64,000 nt of DNA, from contig NZ_LWCS01000022.1 of the NCBI RefSeq assembly GCF_001650495.1, positions 1-64,000 on the forward strand, read 5' to 3'. Each line of letters opens with the position of its first letter. The stretch's first letter is position 1. This stretch comes from Mycolicibacterium iranicum (GTDB taxonomy: Bacteria > Actinomycetota > Actinomycetes > Mycobacteriales > Mycobacteriaceae). The notes under the pieces are model-generated. The model saw only the letters and a program-made list of their open reading frames with translations. It was not told the origin of the DNA and did no database searches. The position numbers and the translations under genes were made by a program. Below, piece by piece: positions 46,446-55,758 of the stretch.

Positions 46446-47780
46446 ATGCCTGTCGATGGGGTCTATGATATCGGGGTAGTCGGCCTAGGCTATGTCGGAT
46501 TAACTTTAGCCACTGTGTTGGCAGATGCGGGTAATACCGTCATCGGCATTGAGAAGCGTTCTGATGTAGTGGATCAGACCAACGCCGGGATACCTCATTT
46601 TTCCGAGGTTGGCTTGGGTGATGCCCTTAGTAGGGTTACGTCTTCCCATAGGCTCGTTGCAGCTCACGAATTTAGCGGGGCTATCACCTGTAGCACTTAC
46701 ATCATCACCGTGGGCACCCCACTCTCCAATGACGGGAAGGTGCGCCTAGACATGATTGAGGCGGCGACTCGGCAGGTGGCGGAGAATATGCGAGATGGTG
46801 CACTCGTAATACTGAGATCGACCGTGAAGGTCGAAACCACAAGAAGGGTCGTAGCACCAATTCTCGAAGCGAGTGGTAAGCGATTCGATATTGCGATGTG
46901 CCCGGAGCGGACACTCGAGGGCCGCGCTTTGCAAGAACTCCGTGAACTGCCGCAGATTATCGGTGCGGCAAACCCTGCGGCTTCAGATCGCGCGGCAGCA
47001 GTATTTCAGCGCCTGACAAGTTCGATAGTAAAAGTGTCTAGCCCAGAGGCTGCAGAGATAGTAAAGCTTGTCGATAACACTTTCCGCGATGTGCAATTCG
47101 CATTTGCCAATGAAGTCGCAAGACTGTGCGACGCATTTGGAGTTAACGCTCACGAAGTCATCTCGTCAGGAAAACTCGGATACTCGCGCACGAATGTTGC
47201 ATTGCCGGGCTTAGTTGGCGGGCCTTGTCTAGAAAAAGATCCCCACATACTCCTGCAGAGCGCTCGATCGCGGGGAATCAACCTTGAAATTACATCAGCT
47301 GGGCGTCTAGTCAATGAAAGACAACCGTTAGAGACGGTAGATTTTATTGGTCGCGAGATCGCAAGAAGGCACCTGTCCTCGCCGCTCCGAGTGCGCGTGA
47401 TCGGCATGGCCTTCAAAGGTATACCGGCGACCGACGACTTGCGCGGTTCGATGTCGATCAAGGTGCTGGACGCACTTAAGAAGGCGCATCCGGAGGCTGA
47501 AATAGGCATCTTCGACCCTGTGATAGCACCCGAGCTACTAAAATTGAATTTTCCCGACGAAGAAGTCTTTACCCGTTTCGGCGATGCTGTTAGCGGCGCG
47601 TCGGTAGTGGTGATAGCCAATAATCATCCTGCGCTCGGTGCGATATCACCGCGAACGATGAGCGAATTTATAGCGCCCTCGGGCTTTGTCTTCGATTACT
47701 GGAATCACTTCAGTCATCTGCCGGCGTCAGAGCTCGGTGATTCGTACTTCGCCGTAGGACACACGGAAACGGCGGCGTGA
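46446..47780 (+). CDS. UDP-sugar (UDP-ManNAc/UDP-Glc type) 6-dehydrogenase
   Basis: A 444-residue nucleotide-sugar dehydrogenase. GVVGLGYVGLTLA at the N-terminus binds NAD, and the catalytic Cys261 lies in GGPCLEKDPHILL. The pattern is closest to UDP-N-acetylmannosamine dehydrogenases (WecC type), making a uronic acid for the polymer. ATG 46446 is preferred over an ATG at 46368. It overlaps the next gene by a few bases (TGATG), forming one operon. Confidence 0.85.
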   Translation: MPVDGVYDIGVVGLGYVGLTLATVLADAGNTVIGIEKRSDVVDQTNAGIPHFSEVGLGDALSRVTSSHRLVAAHEFSGAITCSTYIITVGTPLSNDGKVRLDMIEAATRQVAENMRDGALVILRSTVKVETTRRVVAPILEASGKRFDIAMCPERTLEGRALQELRELPQIIGAANPAASDRAAAVFQRLTSSIVKVSSPEAAEIVKLVDNTFRDVQFAFANEVARLCDAFGVNAHEVISSGKLGYSRTNVALPGLVGGPCLEKDPHILLQSARSRGINLEITSAGRLVNERQPLETVDFIGREIARRHLSSPLRVRVIGMAFKGIPATDDLRGSMSIKVLDALKKAHPEAEIGIFDPVIAPELLKLNFPDEEVFTRFGDAVSGASVVVIANNHPALGAISPRTMSEFIAPSGFVFDYWNHFSHLPASELGDSYFAVGHTETAA

Positions 47781-48769
47781 TGGGTAAGCGGGTAGTAATA
47801 ACTGGCGGTGGCGGGTTCATCGGCGCTTATCTCGTTCGGAGGCTTGTGCACGAAGGATGGGATGTGTCAGTCGTCGACAGTCTCGTCCGCGGCGATGCAG
47901 GCAGATTCGCAGATGTTGCCGATGAAGTAAAGCTATTTACGTGCGACGTCCGGGACCAGCACGCGCTCACTTCAGCGTTTGCCGGCGCAGAAGTCGTGAT
48001 GCATCTGGCAGCAATCAATGGTACGGAAAACTTCTACAAACGGCCCGAGCTCGTTCTAGATGTTGGGTTGCGAGGCGCATTGGCTGTCGTAAACGCCGGG
48101 CGAGAGGCTGGTGTGCCGGATCTCGTCGTTGCGTCGACTGCCGAGGTGTACCAAACACCTTCGATCATACCGACGCCCGAAACAATCGCCTTGACGCTAC
48201 CCGATAGTCTCAATCCCCGGTATTCGTACGGTGGCTCAAAAATCGTGAGCGAACTCATCGCGTTCAACTACGCTCAAGAGCACTATCGACAGGTGCAAGT
48301 TTTCCGTCCTCATAATGTTTACGGTCCTGACATGGGTTGGAAGCACGTAATACCGCAATTCATCGGACGAGCCATCTCGGAATCACAAAAATCCGGAGCC
48401 CGGGATGTGCCGTTCCAAATACAAGGCGATGGTCTCGAAACGCGGGCATTCTGCTATGTCGACGATATAGTTGAGGGCATCCTTACCATGTACAAAGGCG
48501 GAGGTCATCGCGAGATCTATCATATCGGCAACGATGAAGAGGTGACAATTCGTGATTTGGCGGGTCGGATTGGAACCACGCTTGCGCTGGACCTAAATAT
48601 ACAGAAGGGCGAGGCGGCGGTCGGTGGTACGCCTCGACGGTGCCCAGATTTGACGAAGATTCGAAGCCTCGGATACCGACCTCGGGTGAATCTCGATGAC
48701 GGTCTGCGGAGGACTGTCGCATGGTATCAAGAACACCACGGCGACACGATCGGTAATGAATTACTCTGA
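47777..48769 (+). CDS. NAD-dependent nucleotide-sugar epimerase/dehydratase
   Basis: A 330-residue extended SDR with GGGGFIGAYL at the N-terminus and the YxxxK pair Tyr151/Lys155 in YSYGGSK. The middle part has ASTAEVYQTP and RPHNVYGPDMG, typical of UDP-glucuronate or dTDP-glucose-processing enzymes. Exact reaction is uncertain; it does not look like GDP-mannose 4,6-dehydratase. GTG 47777 or ATG 47780 starts it, overlapping the dehydrogenase stop. Confidence 0.85.
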   Translation: MMGKRVVITGGGGFIGAYLVRRLVHEGWDVSVVDSLVRGDAGRFADVADEVKLFTCDVRDQHALTSAFAGAEVVMHLAAINGTENFYKRPELVLDVGLRGALAVVNAGREAGVPDLVVASTAEVYQTPSIIPTPETIALTLPDSLNPRYSYGGSKIVSELIAFNYAQEHYRQVQVFRPHNVYGPDMGWKHVIPQFIGRAISESQKSGARDVPFQIQGDGLETRAFCYVDDIVEGILTMYKGGGHREIYHIGNDEEVTIRDLAGRIGTTLALDLNIQKGEAAVGGTPRRCPDLTKIRSLGYRPRVNLDDGLRRTVAWYQEHHGDTIGNELL

Positions 48770-48823
48770 GAGGTATGCCGTCCAAATCGGCACCGACCAA
48801 ATTCTCTAGCTGAGGTTGCGTTA

Positions 48824-49753
48824 ATGGAACTCGATTCACGGATTTATGTTGCAGGTCACAGCGGAATGGTTGGCTCGGCCATAGCGCGTAATCTGGCGCT
48901 ACGCGGTTATTCTCATGTGGTTACGCGTACTCACACCGAGCTGCCACTAGATGAACCGGGGGCTGTAGAGGCGTTTTTCGAAGGTGAAAAGCCGGAGTAT
49001 GTCGTATTGGCGGCAGCAAAGGTAGGCGGCATCGTCGCGAATTCGGCTTATGGCGGTGATTTCATACGCGAAAACTTAAAGATCCAAACTAACGTGATCG
49101 ACGCGGCATATCGCCATGGCGCAAAGCGGTTGCTCTTTTTGGGCTCAAGCTGCATATACCCGAAACTTGCTGAGCAGCCAATTACTGAAGAATCACTCCT
49201 CACCGGGCCGTTGGAAGAGACGAATCTCCCATACGCGATTGCCAAGATTGCCGGTAAGACAATGTGCGATGCGTATGCCCGGCAGTTTGGATTTGACGCA
49301 TTCACCGTGATGCCATCGAATGTGTTCGGAGTCGGCGATAACTTCCATCCTGAGCACTCCCATGTCGTGGCCGGCATGATGCGCCGATTCCATGAAGCAA
49401 AACTATCCGGGGATCGGAAAGTTGTCGTGTGGGGCAGCGGTTCGCCGCTTCGCGAACTCATCGATGCCGATGACTTGGCTGATGCCTGCGTGTTTCTGCT
49501 CCGAGACTACTTTGGTGGCGGAATGATCAACGTGGGATCGGGCCAGGAGATTTCGATACGTGGCCTGGCAATTCTCATGAAGTCGATTGTCGGATTCGAC
49601 GGCGACGTCGAGTTTGATCGAAGCAAACCGGATGGAACACCTCGAAAGATTATGGATAACAGTAAGTTGTCCGCCCTTGGTTGGAAACCAAAGGCGTCCA
49701 TCGAAAGCGGCCTGAAAAAAATGTACTCATGGTATGCGGAAAGTGTCGGTTGA
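48824..49753 (+). CDS. GDP-L-fucose synthase-like epimerase/reductase
   Basis: A 309-residue protein matching the GDP-L-fucose synthase family (WcaG/Fcl): VAGHSGMVGSAIARNL for coenzyme binding, AAKVGGIVANS, LFLGSSCIYP and the catalytic Tyr137/Lys141 in YAIAKIAG. It would convert GDP-4-keto-6-deoxymannose to GDP-L-fucose. No GDP-mannose 4,6-dehydratase is in the window, so the precursor must come from elsewhere or the substrate differs. Confidence 0.85.
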   Translation: MELDSRIYVAGHSGMVGSAIARNLALRGYSHVVTRTHTELPLDEPGAVEAFFEGEKPEYVVLAAAKVGGIVANSAYGGDFIRENLKIQTNVIDAAYRHGAKRLLFLGSSCIYPKLAEQPITEESLLTGPLEETNLPYAIAKIAGKTMCDAYARQFGFDAFTVMPSNVFGVGDNFHPEHSHVVAGMMRRFHEAKLSGDRKVVVWGSGSPLRELIDADDLADACVFLLRDYFGGGMINVGSGQEISIRGLAILMKSIVGFDGDVEFDRSKPDGTPRKIMDNSKLSALGWKPKASIESGLKKMYSWYAESVG

Positions 49754-49779
49754 GTATAACGCAGATAGTAACGCGGTAC

Positions 49780-50586
49780 CTACGCGGACGTTTTCTCCGT
49801 CACGTAGAACACGGAATTCGGGCGTAATTTATGCCATTTGGCGGTCGCGTGATAACGATTATTCCATTTGGTTAGCGCTGACAGAGCAGCGTCCACGCGA
49901 ACGCCACGTGCGCTACCGAATCCCCATCCATATCGTGCGAGGCGTCGGGTAGTGGGAAACATGCACGGGGTTGCCTGAACAATATCCATTGATGCAGACT
50001 TGATAGCATCCTCCAAGAGCGCTCTTGGAATGCCCCGCTCGCGCGCAGTTAGCCCAAGCCGAGCTTTTCGCCAATCGCCCATCGAAGTTACTGGCTCGCG
50101 GATCAGCGCGTGGCCCCTAGGAGCTAAGATGCGGCCAATCTCGCTCACGACATGGCTGACGTTAGGTATATGGTGTAGTACTCCTAATGACAGCACGAGC
50201 TGGAAAGAGTCATCGGCAAAGGGGATGTCGCCAGATGGCAACGGATCCACGTAGTTCAGAGGAACGTTCCTCAGTTGTGTCCCCCGAAGTTGGGAGGAAG
50301 GCTCCAAAATCGTTATGCTTTGAAGCCTGTCCGCGATGGGGAGAAACTCGAGACCATATGCACTGCCCAACCCCAACGCACTGTCGATAGTTCCAGCCGG
50401 CAGATAGCGAAAGCCGAGACGGCGATTCAGTGCATGATAACCGTAGTCGCTTTCGGTTCCGTGCTCTGCCGCACCAAGGTTCGCGTACCCCTCCTGCTCA
50501 TCGGCGAACCAAGCGTCGATTTGAGCCTGATCAAAATTGTCGCCATAGATCTCATTGCCTGAGAAGAACTTGTCCATGCCTGTCAC
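49780..50586 (-). CDS. SAM-dependent methyltransferase
   Basis: A 268-residue class I methyltransferase with a SAM-binding segment (ALGLGSAYGLEFLPIA, where motif I is usually GxGxG), the acidic loop LEPSSQL and the DDSFQLVLSLGVLHHI motif. It could methylate a sugar or the polymer. It runs opposite to the surrounding polysaccharide genes, so it has its own promoter upstream of 50586. The start may instead be ATG 50577 (MDKFFSGN). Confidence 0.75.
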   Translation of the reverse strand: MTGMDKFFSGNEIYGDNFDQAQIDAWFADEQEGYANLGAAEHGTESDYGYHALNRRLGFRYLPAGTIDSALGLGSAYGLEFLPIADRLQSITILEPSSQLRGTQLRNVPLNYVDPLPSGDIPFADDSFQLVLSLGVLHHIPNVSHVVSEIGRILAPRGHALIREPVTSMGDWRKARLGLTARERGIPRALLEDAIKSASMDIVQATPCMFPTTRRLARYGWGFGSARGVRVDAALSALTKWNNRYHATAKWHKLRPNSVFYVTEKTSA

Positions 50587-51239
50587 CCGGGCCCCCTAAA
50601 TGTTGCACTTTGAAAGAAACGAGGCGGAAGCCTCACGTGCTCGTTCCCCTTTGCGCGAGTCGACCAATTGATGTCGCCGTACGAAGTCGGGTAGGCGTGT
50701 GAGGACGATCAAACGTCAGCATAGCCGCAGTTGGCTCGGACACGGGCATCAGTCGCCCATGGGCGACTTCAGGTGGATCTCGAGTCGCGATTATCTCGCT
50801 GTAGAAATCTCATTCGAGCAGCCGATTGGGTGGAGAGAGAGCGTATGCCTCCCGTTGTGATGTTTGATGTGTTTGGGTGCCTATCTCTTGTCGCACCGAC
50901 CGGGCACGAGTCCTGGATCCGAAGGCAGCTCCCGCGACTATCGACAGCGTTAGATGTACCGCTGCGTGGCGGAGCTTCAATGGGAAGCGATCAGTAGTCG
51001 GATGTGGGAGGGTGAACCTCGACGTGCAGCTCACGCGGGGAGCGCACCAGTGAATGCCAGTTTAGAGCGTCGCGGCTACTGTCATCCGTATGCCCGAAAC
51101 GGCCGCATATGCTCAAGCTGGCACGGTTGGAGCCAGTTTTTGGGACGAGTCGAGCGGGATTGCTATCGGCGATTGAATCCAGTGGTGGGTCGGACTGGTC
51201 GACTCCGAAGGGAACTTAAGGTAAGGGGGAGATGCAAGT
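50587..51239. other. Intergenic region, no gene supported
   Basis: A 653-bp stretch between the methyltransferase and the WecG-type glycosyltransferase. Several frames of 65-107 codons are open, but none has a recognisable motif, good codon use and a ribosome-binding site together. It could be the worn remains of an inserted element. The promoters of two divergent genes must lie here. Confidence 0.45.
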
Positions 51240-52004
51240 ATGGGCATTACGACATTTTGGGGAGTGGACTTCTGTAGTGAGGGACTGACGCTGGCCGCAG
51301 ACCGAATGATTCGCTTAGCCAAGGACAAAAGCCCAGTCTCGGTTCGACTCGTCAATGCAAACAGCGTATCCGAAGCAGAAAAAGATGAAACATACCGGCG
51401 CGTTCTGATGTCGAACGGCATCAACTATGCAGATGGCGCGCCACTGGCAGCACTTTTGTCGCTGGCTTCGCGACGTCAAGGAGGGGAGAGTCAGCAACGG
51501 GTTCGGGGTCCATCATTGTTCGAGGAGACGCTACGGCGCTCGGAGGGGCACGCAATTACGCATTTGTTCTTCGGGGGCAGCAAAGACGCAATCGCACGTC
51601 TGGAGGACAATGTGTCCAGTAGATATCCCTTTGTAGCGGCGGCAGGGTATATTTCGCCACCTATAGCAAGTGCAAATGATTTGGCGGAGTTGGCGGCTCG
51701 TGCCCACGCCGACTACGGAGGAGATATCGTTTGGATCGGCCTAGGGCAGCCAAAGCAAGATATCGTGGCGCATCTGCTAGCCGACCAGATATCGCGACCT
51801 TGCATAGGTATCGGTGCAGCCTTTGACTTTTTCGCAGGGACAGTGCGTACTGCGCCACAGTGGATGCAGGCATCGGGAACTGAGTGGTTATATCGATTTG
51901 CTCACGAGCCGCGGCGCCTATGGCGTCGTTATACCATCGGCAATATGCGCTTTCTAAGGGTCGCAAGTCGCGAAATTGGACGCACACGCTGTGATCGCCC
52001 ATAA
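51240..52004 (+). CDS. WecG/TagA/CpsF family glycosyltransferase
   Basis: A 254-residue GT26-type transferase. LVNANSVSEA, NYADGAPL, THLFFGGSKDAI and IGLGQPKQDIVAHLL follow the family order seen in WecG, TagA and CpsF. It usually adds ManNAc or its uronic acid to an undecaprenyl-diphosphate-linked sugar. AGGGGGAG precedes the ATG at 51240. With the UDP-sugar dehydrogenase it suggests ManNAc(A) in the repeat unit. Confidence 0.85.
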   Translation: MGITTFWGVDFCSEGLTLAADRMIRLAKDKSPVSVRLVNANSVSEAEKDETYRRVLMSNGINYADGAPLAALLSLASRRQGGESQQRVRGPSLFEETLRRSEGHAITHLFFGGSKDAIARLEDNVSSRYPFVAAAGYISPPIASANDLAELAARAHADYGGDIVWIGLGQPKQDIVAHLLADQISRPCIGIGAAFDFFAGTVRTAPQWMQASGTEWLYRFAHEPRRLWRRYTIGNMRFLRVASREIGRTRCDRP

Positions 52005-52162
52005 CGCGGGTTTTCACCAATGCCTGAGGCCGAAATGGTGTCGCGCGGCTGGAATACCCTTCGGCCGAATCCCGCCTCTCAGAGGTGCCATAAATATGAA
52101 AAAAGTTGCCCAACTATGAGAACTTTTTCGCGGAACCGGATAGGCAGCATTGGAGGTGCTTG

Positions 52163-53311
52163 TTGAGAATCGCGGTGGTGCACAGCTTCTACAGATCCAC
52201 CGAACCCAGCGGTGAAAACATCGTCGTCGAGAACCAAGTTGCGGCGCTGCGAGACGCAGGGCATGAAGTGAAGCTGATCGCGCGATCTACCGACGAAGCG
52301 TCACAGGAACCTCTGTACGAAATCAAAGCGGCGTTCGCAGCGGCTGGGGCGTTCGGACCCAGTCCGATACCTGAAATTGAAGATTTCGGTCCCGACGTCA
52401 TACATGTTCACAACCTTTTTCCAAACTGGGGTACAAGGTGGGCGAGTGTTGCAAGGGCACCGATAATAGCCACAATCCACAATTTCCGCTATGTCTGCGC
52501 AGCCGCGTCGCTACACCGGAAAGGGGACGCATGCACGGAGTGTTTAGACCGGGGTTCGCGTAGCGCTATTGTGCACGCTTGCTACCGTGAATCGCGGATC
52601 GCCACCGCTCCTCTCGCGTGGGCATCGCGGAACGGTGGTCATAAAAATGCGGTGTTGCAAAATTGCAAAAAGTTGGTGTGTCTCAACGACCAAGCTGTGA
52701 ATATATTTTCTGCCGTCGTCGGGCAGACGCGAGTAGTGCACATTCCGAATTTCGTCGACCCGCCAGTGATAACCGCTTCGATCGATGATCGGAATGAAGG
52801 TGACTATGTATACGTAGGTCGACTGACGCACGAAAAAGGGATTGAGTGGCTATTGAATCATTGGCCTAGTGGCCGTGTCCTCACCGTAATCGGGTCTGGC
52901 CCACTCGAAGAGCACATCAAGCTATGCGCACGCCGAAATAACGCCGTTCGGTTCGAGGGAAGATTAGGGCACGACGAGACGCTGAGGCGTATAGGTAAGG
53001 CTAAAGCGATCATTCTGCCCAGCATGTGGCTCGAAGGGCTGCCAACGGTGGTCCTTGAGGCCTATTCCGCAGGCACCCCTGCCGTAATCTCTAATCGATG
53101 CGGCGCTGCGAGCGAACTTGTGCGGGGTGGTGCCGGCATCGTGTTCAACCCAGACGACGGCAGTAGTGGTTTGGTGGCCGCACTCGACAACATTGAAGCA
53201 ACGGTCAGGGCGCGTAGTCTGGCAGCCCGGAAGCTCTATGGCCAAGAGTACTCCAAAGCGAAATGGGAGCAGCGTATGACTTCTGTTTATTTGGCGGCGA
53301 TCGGTGGTTGA
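52163..53311 (+). CDS. Glycosyltransferase family 4 protein
   Basis: About 382 residues with a GT-B fold. The N-terminal domain begins RIAVVHSFY and contains VIHVHNLFPNWG; the C-terminal domain has YVGRLTHEKGIEWLL, IGSGPLEEHI and the nucleotide-sugar motif LPSMWLEGLPTVVLEAYSAGTP with an E-x7-E pair. The start TTG 52163 follows GGAGG by 6 bp, better than an upstream ATG at 52106. It assembles the repeat unit at the membrane. Confidence 0.85.
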   Translation: MRIAVVHSFYRSTEPSGENIVVENQVAALRDAGHEVKLIARSTDEASQEPLYEIKAAFAAAGAFGPSPIPEIEDFGPDVIHVHNLFPNWGTRWASVARAPIIATIHNFRYVCAAASLHRKGDACTECLDRGSRSAIVHACYRESRIATAPLAWASRNGGHKNAVLQNCKKLVCLNDQAVNIFSAVVGQTRVVHIPNFVDPPVITASIDDRNEGDYVYVGRLTHEKGIEWLLNHWPSGRVLTVIGSGPLEEHIKLCARRNNAVRFEGRLGHDETLRRIGKAKAIILPSMWLEGLPTVVLEAYSAGTPAVISNRCGAASELVRGGAGIVFNPDDGSSGLVAALDNIEATVRARSLAARKLYGQEYSKAKWEQRMTSVYLAAIGG

Positions 53312-53521
53312 ATCGGTATCCTTTCATCACTCGACTTACAGACCTCAGCTCTTGTTGTCGTGCTCGGTACTGCGTATAGCACTAGATTTGCGATCCAAGT
53401 GCCGCCATTCGCGGCCGTAGGGCAGTGAAGCGTCCTGCATCTTGGCAAGACACTCTTAAATCAGCTGAGGTAATGATCACAGTAAATGTTCATTCTGCCT
53501 ACATGGAACCAAGGTAGGGAT

Positions 53522-54676
53522 ATGGCGAAGTTCCTAATCTTGCAAGAGTATATTCCGCAGTATCGGCAGGAGTTTTTCAGGCGTTTGAGCATCGAGCTGA
53601 CAAAACGCGGAAATCACCTGGTAGTTGGCGCCGGAGATCCTTCGGGTGCTTTCATGGCCCGCAGAGATGCGGCTGAGACGCCGAACTTCGATGTAGCTGC
53701 GATCAAGAGTCATCACCTGGCTCTGTTTGGCAGGAGATTATCTGTCCGTTCGACCGCAGGCGCCCTCCGTTCTGCAGACTACGTGGTTTTAGAGCACGCG
53801 AGGCGAAATCTCGATATTTATCGGCTGCTCTTACCGAGGTGGGCACGGCGTCAACCTGTAGGACTATGGGGCCATGGGCGCGATTACGTTAAGACGAGCA
53901 GCGGGTTGGAACGAAAGATAATGGAAGTACTCGCGCGACGGTGTGACTGGTACTTTGTCTACACACGAGGGGGCCGTCGTCACTTAATCGACGCCTGTGG
54001 CATGGATCCGGACAGGATAACTGTGGTTCAGAACAGTCTTGATAGTCAGACAGTTCGAGAACAGTGTCTAGCTGTCGGGGCTGACGGCGAGATCAGATTT
54101 AGGGAGTCGATAGGCGCAGATGGTCCAGTAATTCTATACATCGGAGCGCTGGATCCGTCGAAGCGACTCGACGTACTCATAGAGGCCTGCTATCAGGCCC
54201 GAAAAGAATTAGGTGACGTCACCCTGGTAATTGCAGGAGACGGAATTCTGCGTGAAGCTCTTTCACAATATTCCGCCGCCACGGATTGGATAAAGGTTAT
54301 CGGACCGGTATTCGGCACCGCCAAAGCGGAAGCCTTGGCAGCTGCGAGTCTAATTGCCATACCGGGGCGTGTCGGACTCGTCGCAATCGATAGCTTCGCC
54401 TCAAGGGTGCCTATAGTGACCATAGATCACGGCCTACACGCGCCCGAATATGAATACCTTGAGCATGGGATGAATTGCATCGTATCAGCGGATAAAGTCG
54501 CGAGCTTTGCCGAGGCCTTAATTCGCGCCCTTGGTGATCAGTCATTGCGGCAGAAGTTGAGAGAGGGCTGCGACTCATCGTTTCTAAAGTACACACTGCC
54601 GGCTATGGTGAACAATTATCTGAATGGCATGCTTGCTTGGAGTGCCCAACACGCCGGAAATACGAAAGCTAAATGA
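53522..54676 (+). CDS. Glycosyltransferase family 4-like protein
   Basis: A 384-residue GT-B glycosyltransferase. ILQEYIPQYRQEFFRRL at the start, VLEHARRNLDIYRLLLPRW, GLWGHGRDYVKTS, and the C-terminal ILYIGALDPSKRLDVLIEACYQARKEL and LVIAGDGILREAL fit GT4 proteins. The sugar donor is not known. ATG 53522 has AGGTAGGGA just upstream. Its stop overlaps the next gene by 4 bp. Confidence 0.83.
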   Translation: MAKFLILQEYIPQYRQEFFRRLSIELTKRGNHLVVGAGDPSGAFMARRDAAETPNFDVAAIKSHHLALFGRRLSVRSTAGALRSADYVVLEHARRNLDIYRLLLPRWARRQPVGLWGHGRDYVKTSSGLERKIMEVLARRCDWYFVYTRGGRRHLIDACGMDPDRITVVQNSLDSQTVREQCLAVGADGEIRFRESIGADGPVILYIGALDPSKRLDVLIEACYQARKELGDVTLVIAGDGILREALSQYSAATDWIKVIGPVFGTAKAEALAAASLIAIPGRVGLVAIDSFASRVPIVTIDHGLHAPEYEYLEHGMNCIVSADKVASFAEALIRALGDQSLRQKLREGCDSSFLKYTLPAMVNNYLNGMLAWSAQHAGNTKAK

Positions 54677-55758
54677 AGGCCTCGGCATATCGGCGTCACC
54701 TGCTTCGGCGGTGGACGGTGAGTATCTGGGATCCGAATCACGTTAATCCGTACGGTGCGGAATTCATTAATGTGGTAGCGGCGGCCGGATTTGATGTTGT
54801 GGCGTGGCGTTCGCGCAGGTCGGCGCCGATTCCAGGGGTCCGATCGATCAATTGGCTCTCCCGGTCCCGCGCATCAGATGGAAAACTTAGGGCGCTTATT
54901 CTTCGGGTTCTTGTACCGTGTATTTTTGTCGGGTGGTCAATTGTTAAGCGTCGGACAATATGGATACTATGGACACGAGGCAGCCTCGAAATGCTGATAT
55001 TTGCTGCGGTCGCGGGCGTATGGCCTGTAGTCTTCGTGCATCACAATCCTGTTCCTGACCGCTTAGGCAACAACATTCAGCAATTGGTGGTCGGCCGCCT
55101 CGTGCGGGCCGCTGTGGGGGTGGTCCTGCATAGCGAGAGGTATGCAGGACGCGTCTCCTTCGAGAATGCCGAGACCCATGTCGTCCCCCATCCTCCTTAC
55201 ACTCTGTGGCGGAACGGCAACCTCGCGGTACAACCCCCGGGAACGCAAGTGAAATCGGCCGGAGTCTTGTACTTGGGCGAGATCCGCGCGGACAAGGGGG
55301 CAGACGACCTTCCTGAAATAATTGAGCTAATGTCGTCAAACGGGTTACATTTGACTATAGTTAGTTTTGGACAATTGGCTTGCAGGCTTGCTGAGACGTA
55401 TTCGTTAAGGAACGATGTCAGCTTTACAGTTCAGCAAGAGCCTCTATCAGATGAAGTTGTTGCGGAAGCTCTACGCGCTTCTGAATTATTAATTGCTCCC
55501 TATCATAATGCCACTCAAAGCGGAACTATAAATTTGGCATTCACCTATGGTATTGGAACAATTGCTTACGAATCGGGGGCCCTAGCGGAGATTCTTGTGT
55601 CGGAATCTCTGGTGAACCCGACTCCAGTTGCCCTTGTCGGAAGGGTCCAGAGCTGGCTTGACCGCAGGTGGAACTGCTACAGAACAACGCCCGAATTAGT
55701 TTCAGCACTGTGTATCGATCGGCTGAAGGAGATCGGGGACCATTTTGCGTCCGGATGA
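54673..55758 (+). CDS. Glycosyltransferase
   Basis: A 361-residue GT4-like protein with WDPNHVNPYGAEFI at the start, a hydrophobic middle segment (LRVLVPCIFVGWSIV) and the C-terminal VLYLGEIRADKGADDLPEIIEL and LIAPYHNATQSGTINLAFTYG. The acceptor-side hydrophobic patch suggests membrane association. Overlaps the flippase gene by 14 bp. Confidence 0.78.
   Translation: MKASAYRRHLLRRWTVSIWDPNHVNPYGAEFINVVAAAGFDVVAWRSRRSAPIPGVRSINWLSRSRASDGKLRALILRVLVPCIFVGWSIVKRRTIWILWTRGSLEMLIFAAVAGVWPVVFVHHNPVPDRLGNNIQQLVVGRLVRAAVGVVLHSERYAGRVSFENAETHVVPHPPYTLWRNGNLAVQPPGTQVKSAGVLYLGEIRADKGADDLPEIIELMSSNGLHLTIVSFGQLACRLAETYSLRNDVSFTVQQEPLSDEVVAEALRASELLIAPYHNATQSGTINLAFTYGIGTIAYESGALAEILVSESLVNPTPVALVGRVQSWLDRRWNCYRTTPELVSALCIDRLKEIGDHFASG

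Noticed and set aside
47777..48769. Assignment of the epimerase as GDP-mannose 4,6-dehydratase
   Set aside because: Length and the YSYGGSK region fit a general epimerase/dehydratase and the Gmd-specific segments are absent.
50731..51034. Short frames in the gap before the WecG-type gene
   Set aside because: No family features, no ribosome-binding site and overlapping frames on both strands; treated as non-coding.
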